A stretch of 11,051 nucleotides of DNA from Bacteroidales bacterium (lineage in GTDB: Bacteria > Bacteroidota > Bacteroidia > Bacteroidales > JAOZVK01): NCBI GenBank assembly GCA_029938185.1, contig JAOZVK010000149.1:1-11051 (forward strand). The letters run 5' to 3'. Shown piece by piece: positions 1-6,026 of this stretch. The translations under genes were made by a program, and so were the position numbers. Position 1 is the stretch's first letter. The number at the start of each line of letters is the position of its first letter. The notes beneath the pieces were generated by a model. That model saw only the letters and a list, made by a program, of their open reading frames with translations, had not been told where the DNA came from and ran no database searches.

Positions 1-61
1 CGCCAAAAATTTTCTTAAAACCAAAATCGGTAAATGGATTGATGTATTTTGGGTGTTCCAT
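1..61 (-). CDS. PD-(D/E)XK nuclease family transposase, N-terminal fragment (runs off the left edge)
   Basis: Reading the minus strand from the ATG at 61-59 gives 20 codons that stay open to the window edge. The peptide contains YINPFTDFGFKKIFG, which I recognise as the conserved N-terminus of the PD-(D/E)XK nuclease family transposases (PF12784, related to Rpn recombination-promoting nucleases), common in Bacteroidota. The catalytic D/E-x-K residues lie beyond the window and cannot be checked. A well-formed promoter lies 31 nt upstream, which supports the start. Members of the family are DNA endonucleases linked to recombination; whether they truly transpose is unsettled. Only the first 20 residues are visible, so the gene may be full length or broken further left. 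Family assignment rests on this one motif, which is quite distinctive. Confidence 0.8.
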   Translation of the reverse strand, partial: MEHPKYINPFTDFGFKKIFG

Positions 62-92
62 AGTTTCTATTTTATAAGATAAAAAATTTATA

Positions 93-124
93 CAAATATA
101 CGATTCTTTTGCTTTCCTGTCAAG
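93..124 (-). promoter_or_regulatory. Bacteroidota-type promoter of the left-edge nuclease gene
   Basis: On the minus strand, CTTG (124-121) is followed after exactly 20 nt by TATATTTG (100-93). This matches the Bacteroidota consensus TTTG-N19-21-TAnnTTTG, with the -33 TTG intact. The -7 box ends 31 nt before the ATG at 61, giving a short leader like those of other promoters in this window. Confidence 0.7.
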
Positions 125-358
125 GGATTTGTGAAAAACGTTTTTTTTTGATGTTTTTTATTTTGTTATTCTAATTTTAGTTTTTTTGTTAAGATTTTCC
201 ATAATAAACAAAGTTTTACGACATAAAAAATATTGGCAATAAATGCAAAGTTAATTTACAAATTTAATAATTTATTTATAAAAAAAGTTGATTACAATCA
301 AGTTACAAGGCAAATTAAATATATCAAATAATTTAATTTAAAAATTTCTTTAAAAATA
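125..358. other. Gene-free AT-rich spacer between divergent genes
   Basis: This stretch separates the divergent nuclease and TetR genes. It consists mostly of A and T runs and I see no open reading frame, clear hairpin or repeat module in it. It probably serves only as upstream promoter DNA for the two flanking genes. Confidence 0.5.
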
Positions 359-390
359 TTTGGAAATGAATTTAGGACGACTTAACTTTG
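359..390 (+). promoter_or_regulatory. Bacteroidota-type promoter of the TetR regulator gene
   Basis: TTTG (359-362), 20 nt, then TAACTTTG (383-390) is a full match to the phylum's consensus TTTG-N19-21-TAnnTTTG. The -7 box ends 29 nt before the ATG at 420. Its position means that the upstream in-frame starts (TTG at 360, ATG at 366) would lie before the transcription start, so 420 is the better start for the regulator. Confidence 0.75.
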
Positions 391-402
391 ACCGACCGCT
401 CA
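389..402. promoter_or_regulatory. Probable TetR operator overlapping the -7 box
   Basis: TGACCGACCGCTCA is an imperfect palindrome (10 of 14 positions symmetric, TGA.CG..CG.TCA). It is strikingly GC-rich in a very AT-rich spacer. It overlaps the last two bases of the -7 box and covers the expected transcription start of the TetR gene. Operators of TetR-family repressors are usually palindromes placed exactly here, so autorepression is the natural inference. No binding data are available from sequence. Confidence 0.6.
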
Positions 403-419
403 TTCATAAAATAATAATA

Positions 420-995
420 ATGTCCCCAAGAACAAAGGAACAAATAGAAGAAATAAGAAATACAAGGATAAATGAGATATTTGATGCATCACTTGAGTTA
501 TTTGCTGAAAATGGTTATCATAGAACATCAATAAGTATGATAGCAAAAAAAGCTGGAATAGCAAAAGGATTGATATACAATTACTTTAAAAGTAAAGAAG
601 ATTTGTTAACCTTATTGGTAATTGACGGATTTGGAGATTTTAAAGAATTAATGATTAGTAAATACAAAAAAATTGATTCGAAAGAAAAATTTAGACAATT
701 AATTGATGATTCATTTAATTTAGTTATGCAAAATAAGCATCATTGGAGACTATATTACTCTCTGTTATTAAAAACTGAAATTATGAACTTAATATCAAAT
801 AAATTGTATGAAATGTTTATGCCATTTATGAAATCAATAACTGAATATTTTATAATAAAAGGTTCAAGAAATCCTAAAACAGAAGCAATTTTATTGTTTT
901 CAGCTATGGATGGTTTATGTATCGGCTATTTTTCTGCACCAAAAATTTTTCCGTTTGATGAAGCCACGAAAATACTAACCGAGAAATTTGAATAA
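420..995 (+). CDS. TetR/AcrR family transcriptional regulator
   Basis: A 191-residue protein with a TetR_N DNA-binding domain at about residues 14-60. The helix-turn-helix core is TSISMIAKKAGIAKGLIYNYF (split here as TSISMIAKKAG and IAKGLIYNYF), followed by the typical KSKEDLL. The remaining 130 residues form the variable helical ligand-binding and dimerisation domain, which gives no clue to the ligand. The ATG at 420 was chosen because the family start and the promoter/operator at 359-402 agree with it; longer in-frame versions from 360 or 366 would translate the operator. It heads a co-directional set with a LolA-like protein and an ABC exporter, so it probably represses itself and those genes until an envelope-related or hydrophobic signal binds. 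The stop codon TAA shares its last base with a dispersed hairpin repeat. Confidence 0.9.
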   Translation: MSPRTKEQIEEIRNTRINEIFDASLELFAENGYHRTSISMIAKKAGIAKGLIYNYFKSKEDLLTLLVIDGFGDFKELMISKYKKIDSKEKFRQLIDDSFNLVMQNKHHWRLYYSLLLKTEIMNLISNKLYEMFMPFMKSITEYFIIKGSRNPKTEAILLFSAMDGLCIGYFSAPKIFPFDEATKILTEKFE

Positions 996-1025
996 GGTCT
1001 TCGACCTATTTAATGTTGCTTACGC
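995..1025 (-). repeat. 31-nt arm-plus-hairpin repeat module (minus orientation), at the TetR gene stop codon
   Basis: The hairpin AGGTC-TTC-GACCT occupies 995-1007 and the 18-nt arm, GCGTAAGCAACATTAAAT on the minus strand, occupies 1008-1025. The final A of the TetR stop codon (993-995) is the first base of the stem. The same module recurs at 4040, 4091, 5943, 6799 and 8207 with the same 18 + 13 layout. Confidence 0.85.
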
Positions 1026-1082
1026 ACAATTAATTAACTGTAAGGCAAAAGATTGATTAATAATTATATAAAAATTAAATAT

Positions 1083-1850
1083 ATGAAAAAAATTAAAGTA
1101 TTAAGTTTGCTAATAATTAGTTTGTTAATATTTAAAAGCGAACAAATTGTAAAGTCTCAAAACTTATCGGCAAAACAGATTATTGAAAAAGCTGATAAAA
1201 AAATGAAGGGAACAACAAACAAAAGTACAATGACAATGACAATTACTCGCCCGACTTGGCAACGAGTTATTAAATTAAAAACCTGGTCGAAAGGTAATGA
1301 ATATTCAATAGCTTTAATCACTTATCCTATTAAAGAAAAAGGACAAAGTTTTTTGAAAAGGAATAATAATTTATGGACTTGGAATCCTAAAATAAAAAGA
1401 ATGATAAAAATGCCACCCTCAATGATGTCGCAAGGTTGGATGAGTTCAGATTATACTAACGATGATTTGCTTAAAGAATCATCATTAGTTGTTGATTATA
1501 ATCATAAAATTAATGGTAATGAAAATATCTCAGGAAAAGATTGTTATAAAATATCACTTAAAGCAAAAGATGATGCAGCAGTTGTGTGGGGTAAAATAAT
1601 TAAATGGGTTAGTAAAAAAGAATTTAATCAATTAAAAACAGAATACTATGATGAGGATGGTTATTTAGTAAAAACAGATTTAGCTTCACAAGTCAAAAAT
1701 ATGGATGGGCGTATTATACCTACAAAAGTAACTATTACCCCTGCTGATGAACCCGAAAACAAAACGACTGTAATTATAAACTCTATTAAATTTGATGTAA
1801 AAATTAACAATAATTTTTTCTCTCAGCAAAATATGAAAAGATTAAGATAA
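1083..1850 (+). CDS. LolA-like outer membrane lipoprotein-sorting protein (COG2834 type)
   Basis: A 255-residue exported protein. Residues 1-26 form a signal peptide (MKKIK, a hydrophobic stretch, then KSQ before N27) with no lipobox cysteine, so it should be a soluble periplasmic protein. The body matches the LolA-like family annotated as outer membrane lipoprotein-sorting protein: an open beta-barrel expected to hold an acyl chain. Conserved-looking segments are LWTWNPKIKRMIKMPP (97-112), QGWMSSDYTNDDL (117-129) and the C-terminal FSQQNMKRL. The start at ATG 1083 puts the signal peptide at the N-terminus; a TTG at 1053 would add ten unneeded residues. Between the TetR gene and the two FtsX-type permeases, it is likely the periplasmic partner that receives or presents the exporter's substrate. 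It is distinct from canonical LolA, and its cargo is unknown. Confidence 0.85.
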   Translation: MKKIKVLSLLIISLLIFKSEQIVKSQNLSAKQIIEKADKKMKGTTNKSTMTMTITRPTWQRVIKLKTWSKGNEYSIALITYPIKEKGQSFLKRNNNLWTWNPKIKRMIKMPPSMMSQGWMSSDYTNDDLLKESSLVVDYNHKINGNENISGKDCYKISLKAKDDAAVVWGKIIKWVSKKEFNQLKTEYYDEDGYLVKTDLASQVKNMDGRIIPTKVTITPADEPENKTTVIINSIKFDVKINNNFFSQQNMKRLR

Positions 1851-1907
1851 AATATTTCGCATTTTATTAATGTAATTTACCGATTAATAGCTTGCACTCA
1901 ATAGTAT

Positions 1908-1925
1908 TAAATAGGTCGTAGACCT
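1908..1925 (+). repeat. Hairpin repeat with a diverged arm, before the first permease gene
   Basis: AGGTC-GTA-GACCT (1913-1925) keeps the 5-bp stem but has GTA in place of the usual GAA loop. The arm upstream is degenerate (TTAAAT is kept, GCGTAAGC is not recognisable). The hairpin ends 15 nt before the permease ATG at 1941. Confidence 0.75.
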
Positions 1926-1940
1926 TAAATTATTTACAAA

Positions 1941-3359
1941 ATGAAAAGTTATATAAAACTTGCATGGAGAAATATCTGGCGAAACAAAAGAAGAACAATT
2001 ATTACATCTTCATCAGTACTATTTGCTATTACAATTGCATTGCTAACAAGGTCTTTTCAGCTTGGTAGTTACGATAATATGATAAAAAATGTAATTAAAT
2101 CCTATACTGGATATTTACAAATTCAGAGCAAGGATTACTGGGATGATCAAACAATAGATAATTCGTTTGAACTTGATAATGAGCTTTTGAAAAAAATTCA
2201 ATCAGTTGAAAATATCAGTACTGTTGTTCCAAGAATAGAATCATTTGCCTTAGCATCAACAGGCGAAAAGACAAAAGGTGTTTTCTTGATGGCTATAAAA
2301 CCAAAAATAGAAACGAGTATAACAAAACTTGAACATAAACTAGTAAGATTTAGAGTCACTGAAAATTCATTGAAAAAAATTGAAAAAAGTAGCTTGGAAA
2401 ATTCCATTAAAGAAAAACTCATAAAATTAGATGGTAATGGATATTCAAACTTACAGCGTTTATCATCAGATTTAGAGATAGATTATATGGATAATAAAGA
2501 ACTTTTAGAAAAAATTGGAGAACTAATTAAATTCAAAAGCAAATATTTGAGCAAAAACGACAATGGTGTATTAGTTTCATATAATTTGGCTAAATTTATT
2601 AATATTGATGTAGGAGATACTTTGTCTTTATTAAGCAATGGATATCATGGAGCTAGTGCTGCTGATAATTTTCCTGTTAGAGGATTACTAAAGTTTCCTT
2701 CGCCAAAACTTGACAGTAGAATGGTTTATATAACATTACCGCAAGCTCAAAATTTTTTCTCAGCCGAAAATCATATTACATCAATTGCAATTGATTTGAA
2801 AAAAACAAGTGATAAAAATTTAGAAAAAACTATCAGTCATTTACAAAGCAATATAGATACTAAAAAATTCAGTATAAAAAGTTGGAAAGAATTAAATAAA
2901 GAACTTGTACAACAGATAGAATCTGACAATAGTTCGGGAAAAATAATGCTTGGAATGATTTATATGATTATAGCGTTCGGAATATTTGGTACAATACTCA
3001 TGATGACAGCCGAAAGAAAACGAGAGTTTGGTGTTATGGTAGCAATTGGTATGCAGAAATTTAAACTAAGTATAATTATAACAATCGAGCTACTATTTAT
3101 CACAATGATTGGAACAATACTAGGAATCATAAGCAGCATACCTATAGTATTATGGGGATATTACAAGCCTATAAGACTTACTGGAGAAATGGCTGAAATG
3201 ATTGAAAGTTTTGGTATTGAGCCTGTGATGCCTATGGCTTGGTTTGGAGATTATTATTATAATCAGGTAATTGTTATTTTAATTTTAGTATTAATATCAA
3301 TGATATATCCGGCAATCACAATATCAAGACTTAATGTAATTAAAAGTATGAGAGACTGA
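1941..3359 (+). CDS. FtsX/LolC-E-type ABC transporter permease, first subunit
   Basis: A 472-residue membrane protein with the four-helix topology of LolC/LolE/MacB-type permeases: TM1 at about 20-36, a large periplasmic domain (about 40-330), then TM2 (335-356), TM3 (376-406) and TM4 (441-461). The cytoplasmic loop after TM2, AERKREFGVMVAIGMQ (358-372), is the FtsX-family coupling segment that contacts the ATPase. The N-terminal LAWRNIWRNKRRT is also typical. The periplasmic segment NGYHGASAADNFPVRGLLKF (about 233-252) is a pattern I associate with this family. Residues about 141-204 are a Lys/Glu-rich, probably helical insertion that many relatives seem to lack. It probably pairs with the second permease (4141-5571) and the ATPase (6027-6704) as a heterodimeric lipoprotein-release or mechanotransmission-type complex. 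There is no sign of frameshift. Confidence 0.9.
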   Translation: MKSYIKLAWRNIWRNKRRTIITSSSVLFAITIALLTRSFQLGSYDNMIKNVIKSYTGYLQIQSKDYWDDQTIDNSFELDNELLKKIQSVENISTVVPRIESFALASTGEKTKGVFLMAIKPKIETSITKLEHKLVRFRVTENSLKKIEKSSLENSIKEKLIKLDGNGYSNLQRLSSDLEIDYMDNKELLEKIGELIKFKSKYLSKNDNGVLVSYNLAKFINIDVGDTLSLLSNGYHGASAADNFPVRGLLKFPSPKLDSRMVYITLPQAQNFFSAENHITSIAIDLKKTSDKNLEKTISHLQSNIDTKKFSIKSWKELNKELVQQIESDNSSGKIMLGMIYMIIAFGIFGTILMMTAERKREFGVMVAIGMQKFKLSIIITIELLFITMIGTILGIISSIPIVLWGYYKPIRLTGEMAEMIESFGIEPVMPMAWFGDYYYNQVIVILILVLISMIYPAITISRLNVIKSMRD

Positions 3360-3374
3360 TGGGGATTATACTTT

Positions 3375-3550
3375 CAATGGTACAATGGTACAATGGTACA
3401 ATTATTCAATGGTACAATTATTCAATGGTACAATGGTACAATGGTACAATGGTTCAATTATTCAATGGTACAATGGTACAATGGTTCAATTATTCAATGG
3501 TTCAATTATTCAATGGTACAATGGTACAATGGTTCGATGGTGCAATGTTT
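3375..3550 (+). repeat. Array of 22 tandem octamers (CAATGGTA / CAATGGTT / CAATTATT)
   Basis: From 3375 the sequence divides without gaps into 22 units of 8 bp. Eleven are CAATGGTA, four CAATGGTT and five CAATTATT. The last two (CGATGGTG at 3535, CAATGTTT at 3543) are degenerate. The array starts 15 nt after the stop of the first permease. Because 8 is not a multiple of 3 and the units contain no stop in the plus frames, the array gives spurious open frames rich in MVQWYNG. It is probably a variable-length, slippage-prone repeat. Confidence 0.95.
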
Positions 3551-3594
3551 TGATTAATAGGTTGTAATATTTATATAAAAGTAAAATTATTAAG

Positions 3595-3819
3595 ATAATT
3601 CGGAATAACTGTTGTGGCTTGATACTGTTTACATAAAACATGACATATTTCATATTTCAAATAAATTTTACATTTTTTCAGCCACAGCGTGGCAAAAGTA
3701 TGGTAGTAACCATTTTAGCTCATATGCTTAAAGTTCCGTAGGAACGATATTATGAAACATGTCTATAATATTAATTTTGTATAAATACTATCAAGCCACA
3801 ACAATAATTCAGAATAACT
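3595..3819. mobile_element. MITE-like element (3611-3802) with flanking 16-bp direct repeats
   Basis: GTTGTGGCTTGATA at 3611-3624 and its perfect complement TATCAAGCCACAAC at 3789-3802 form 14-bp terminal inverted repeats; counting mismatches the pairing extends to 24 of 28 positions. Directly outside are ATAATTCGGAATAACT (3595-3610) and ATAATTCAGAATAACT (3804-3819), a direct repeat with 15 of 16 identical. Inside are three small hairpins: GCCAC-AGC-GTGGC (3681-3693), ATGGT-AGTA-ACCAT (3700-3713) and GTTCC-GTA-GGAAC (3733-3745). There is no coding capacity. The build is that of a non-autonomous miniature transposon, although 16 bp is long for a target duplication. It may instead be a structured dispersed Bacteroidota repeat. 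Confidence 0.6.
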
Positions 3820-3970
3820 GGAAATAAAAATAAGTCGTTTTTAAAAAAGTTTTTCGATATTTATTTTTTGTTAAATTCATATTATTAAGTAGATAGCTAT
3901 ATAAAAACGGTACTTTTGTTTTTTATATTATCCTGTTTATTTTAGCTATTCACTTTTAACTGTTCACTTA

Positions 3971-4020
3971 AGTAGTCTATCAAAAGTTTTTCTGTAATTA
4001 TTATTTACAATTAACTATAT
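3971..4020 (+). repeat. Dispersed repeat, copy 1 (second copy at 10931-10978)
   Basis: AGTAGTCTATCAAAAGTTTTTC, split as AGTAGTCTAT and CAAAAGTTTTTC, opens this segment and AACTATAT (4013-4020) closes it. The copy at 10931-10978 has AATAGTCTAG, CAAAAGTTTTTC and AACTATAT in the same order and nearly the same spacing. The AT-rich middle differs. Between the MITE-like element and this repeat (3820-3970) I see only AT-rich sequence. Confidence 0.55.
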
Positions 4021-4039
4021 GACAGTAGTTTGTAAAAAT

Positions 4040-4070
4040 GCGCAAGCCACATTAAATAGGTCGAAGACCT
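4040..4070 (+). repeat. 31-nt arm-plus-hairpin repeat module
   Basis: The arm GCGCAAGCCACATTAAAT (4040-4057) is followed by the hairpin AGGTC-GAA-GACCT (4058-4070). It is the first of two modules in tandem before the second permease gene. Confidence 0.85.
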
Positions 4071-4090
4071 TACTAGAATATTAATAGAAG

Positions 4091-4121
4091 GCGTAAGCAA
4101 AATAAAAAGGCTCGAAGAGCC
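4091..4121 (+). repeat. 31-nt arm-plus-hairpin repeat module with compensatory stem change
   Basis: The arm GCGTAAGCAAAATAAAAA (4091-4108) precedes GGCTC-GAA-GAGCC (4109-4121). Compared with AGGTC-GAA-GACCT, stem bases differ on both sides and yet all five pairs are kept, so the hairpin shape appears to be preserved rather than its exact sequence. It ends 19 nt before the ATG of the second permease. Confidence 0.85.
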
Positions 4122-4140
4122 AAATTTAAAAATATATAAA

Positions 4141-5571
4141 ATGATTTGGTCAATAGCATGGAAGAATGTTTGGAGAAAAAAACTGCGTAGTTCTTTAGTA
4201 ATTACTTCAGTTACACTTGGATTGTTTGGTGGAGTTTATTCCTTTGCATTAATGCTTGGAATGGTAAATCAAAGAGTTAGTAGTTTGATTGATAACGAAA
4301 TATCACATATTCAGGTACACAATCCAAAATATATTGAAAATAGTGAAATAAAACATACAATAAATGATATTAACAAACTTGTTTCTTCATTGGAAAAAGA
4401 AAAAGAAATTAAAGCATTTAGTAAAAAAACAAAAATATTTGCGATGGCAAATGTTTCATCAAAAAGTAATGGTATTGTTTTGTATGGAATTGATATTGAG
4501 TCTGAAAAAAAAGTAACTGCAATACACCGAAATATTAAGGACTCAGCAGGAACATATTTTGAAAAAAAGATGCGTAATCCTGCCGTAATAGGTGAAAAAT
4601 TAGCAAAAAATCTTAAATTAACATACTATATACTTACTAACAAAACTATAAGTAAATTAGAAGATTTAAAATTAGCTGAAAATTCAATAGATTCTTTGAA
4701 AACTTTGGTAGATATTAAATTCAGAATTGAAAATAAGTTTATAGATGCAATTAAAAATAAGCTTAGTGATGAGAATTTCATAAAACATAAATTTTATATT
4801 GTAAAAAACTCAATCAACTATAAAATAGGATCTAAAATAATTGTAACAACACAAGATATAAATGGTGATTTAACTGGAGGGGCATTTAAACTAGCCGGAA
4901 TTTACAAAACATCAAATTCTATGTTTGACCAAACAAGTGTCTTTGTTAGAAATAAGGATTTAAGAAAAGTTACAGGAACTATCAAAACAGATTTTCATGA
5001 ACTCTCAATTATACTAAATAATATTGAAAATTCTAAACTTGTAGCAAATAAGTTACAAAAACAATTTCCGGAATTAGAAATAGAAACTTGGGGAGAAATA
5101 CAACCAGAGTTGGCTGTTACAAACGAATACATGGCAGTTTATTATTATGTTTTTCTTGGTATTATTTTGTTTTCATTAGGTTTTGGAATTATCAATACTA
5201 TGCTAATGGTAGTTTTGGAACGAGTAAAAGAAATAGGTATGTTAATGTCTATCGGAATGAATAAACTTAAAGTATTTTTAATGATTATGCTCGAGAGTGT
5301 ATTTCTTTCAATAATTGGAGGTGTAATAGGTATGATATTTAGTGGTTTTATGATTTGGCAAACTTCAAAAGCAGGTCTGAATTTTACTGAGATGTTTGGC
5401 GAAGGTTTCGAAGCAATTGGATATAGTGCAAAAATTTATCCCGAAATATCATTAAATTACTATTTTGGTACAGTAATATTAGTTGTGATTACAGGTATAA
5501 TTGCAGCAATATATCCGGCAATAAAAGCACTTAAACTTAATCCTGCTGAGGCGATTAGAACTGACATGTAG
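4141..5571 (+). CDS. FtsX/LolC-E-type ABC transporter permease, second subunit
   Basis: A 476-residue permease with the same plan as the first: TM1 at about 20-42, periplasmic domain about 45-330, TM2 (333-357), TM3 (379-404) and TM4 (439-459). The coupling segment ERVKEIGMLMSIGMNKLKV (360-378) after TM2 and the C-terminal YPAIKALKLNPAEAIRTDM are classic for FtsX/LolC/LolE/MacB permeases. Its N-terminus MIWSIAWKNVWRKKLRS parallels the first permease, suggesting ancient duplication and a heterodimer. The periplasmic domain has family landmarks IGEKLAKNLKL (150-160) and GSKIIVTTQDINGDLTGGAF (230-249), but these are separated by a Lys-rich, probably helical insertion of about 66 residues (161-226). 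The 781-bp spacer to the first permease is filled with repeats, so co-transcription is likely but not proven. Confidence 0.9.
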   Translation: MIWSIAWKNVWRKKLRSSLVITSVTLGLFGGVYSFALMLGMVNQRVSSLIDNEISHIQVHNPKYIENSEIKHTINDINKLVSSLEKEKEIKAFSKKTKIFAMANVSSKSNGIVLYGIDIESEKKVTAIHRNIKDSAGTYFEKKMRNPAVIGEKLAKNLKLTYYILTNKTISKLEDLKLAENSIDSLKTLVDIKFRIENKFIDAIKNKLSDENFIKHKFYIVKNSINYKIGSKIIVTTQDINGDLTGGAFKLAGIYKTSNSMFDQTSVFVRNKDLRKVTGTIKTDFHELSIILNNIENSKLVANKLQKQFPELEIETWGEIQPELAVTNEYMAVYYYVFLGIILFSLGFGIINTMLMVVLERVKEIGMLMSIGMNKLKVFLMIMLESVFLSIIGGVIGMIFSGFMIWQTSKAGLNFTEMFGEGFEAIGYSAKIYPEISLNYYFGTVILVVITGIIAAIYPAIKALKLNPAEAIRTDM

Positions 5572-5628
5572 GGAGCTTTGACCACTATATTGACAAAAAA
5601 TTATAACTGTAGTAAAATGAATATTTTT

Positions 5629-5676
5629 GACAGGATTCACATGATTAACATGATAAAAAAAAATGTAAATCCTGTC
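5629..5676. repeat. Imperfect palindrome of the GACAGGATT dispersed-repeat type
   Basis: GACAGGATTCACAT (5629-5642) and ATGTAAATCCTGTC (5663-5676) are inverted with 13 of 14 positions pairing across a 20-nt A-rich loop. It lies 57 nt after the second permease stop and could fold as a transcript-end hairpin, but no T-run follows it. The same GACAGGATTAACAGG core reappears at the right edge (11037-11051). From memory such repeats are widespread in Bacteroidota intergenic DNA. Confidence 0.75.
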
Positions 5677-5729
5677 CAAATTACGCCAAATAAAAAATGT
5701 CATATAGAGTGGTTTTTTACCTAAAAGTT

Positions 5730-5797
5730 GGCTACCCGTCAGAAGTTGGACAGTCTTGTTTTTCAAGTAGTTTTAATCATAGAATTAAAGTAAAGAT
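5730..5797. repeat. 68-bp inverted repeat, left copy
   Basis: This segment is the reverse complement of 8125-8192 with a single mismatch (in GGCTACCCGTC against the GGCTACTCGTC form at the other end). Similarity resumes past a 10-bp length difference at GCAAAACTTT (5810-5819 against 8113-8122). The pair brackets about 2.3 kb holding the ATPase and the first glycosyltransferase gene. CCTAAAAGTT directly before it (5720-5729) is repeated at 5875-5884. Confidence 0.9.
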
Positions 5798-5802
5798 AAG
5801 TA

Positions 5803-5847
5803 AACCTTTGCAAAACTTTGCGTCAAACTTTGTGTAACTTTGCGGTA
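5803..5847 (+). repeat. Degenerate short tandem repeat (AACTTTGCG type)
   Basis: CTTTG recurs at 5806, 5816, 5828 and 5838, each within an AAmCTTTGYR-like unit, with spacings of 10, 12 and 10 bp. This is a decayed tandem repeat with no coding role. The rest of the 5572-6026 spacer holds the palindrome at 5629, the inverted-repeat copy at 5730 and the hairpin array at 5943. Confidence 0.6.
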
Positions 5848-5942
5848 AAAAAGCGGCTAACTTAAAACTGGTAGCCTAAAAGTTAAAAGATTGTTCCCTT
5901 TTGTAATTTATAATATCATTATTATAAGAGTATTAATAGAAA

Positions 5943-6012
5943 GCGTAAGCAACATAAAATAGGTCGAAGACCTTAAAATAGGTTAAAAACCTTAAAATAG
6001 GTTGAAGACCTT
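5943..6012 (+). repeat. Repeat module followed by a three-copy, 19-bp hairpin array
   Basis: The arm GCGTAAGCAACATAAAAT (5943-5960) leads into hairpins starting at 5961, 5980 and 5999, a regular 19-bp period. They are AGGTC-GAA-GACCT, AGGTT-AAA-AACCT and AGGTT-GAA-GACCT. The second carries a paired change (C-G to T-A) that preserves the stem; the third has a G-U pair as RNA. The last stem ends at 6011, 15 nt before the ATPase ATG. Confidence 0.9.
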
Positions 6013-6026
6013 AAAATAATATAAAG

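Noticed and set aside
360..419. N-terminal extension of the TetR regulator from TTG 360 or ATG 366
   Set aside because: A consensus promoter and palindrome occupy this stretch, and TetR homologues usually begin shortly before the helix-turn-helix.
2198..2422. Minus-strand open frame inside the first permease
   Set aside because: Antisense shadow of a real coding region with no start context or family resemblance. The same applies to those at 5992-6261 and 10237-10506.
3359..3567. Two overlapping plus-strand open frames rich in MVQWYNG
   Set aside because: They are translations of the octamer array, whose units lack stops in the plus frames. The identical motif in two frames and lack of any start context show they are not genes.
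5479..5766. Minus-strand open frame of 95 codons
   Set aside because: It overlaps the end of the second permease and runs through the palindrome and inverted repeat. The cysteine- and asparagine-rich composition is that of antisense AT-rich DNA and no family is recognisable.
5943..6012. CRISPR-like array of regularly spaced repeats
   Set aside because: The units are 19 bp in direct tandem with no unique spacers of 26-50 bp and no cas genes, so it is a tandem hairpin array.
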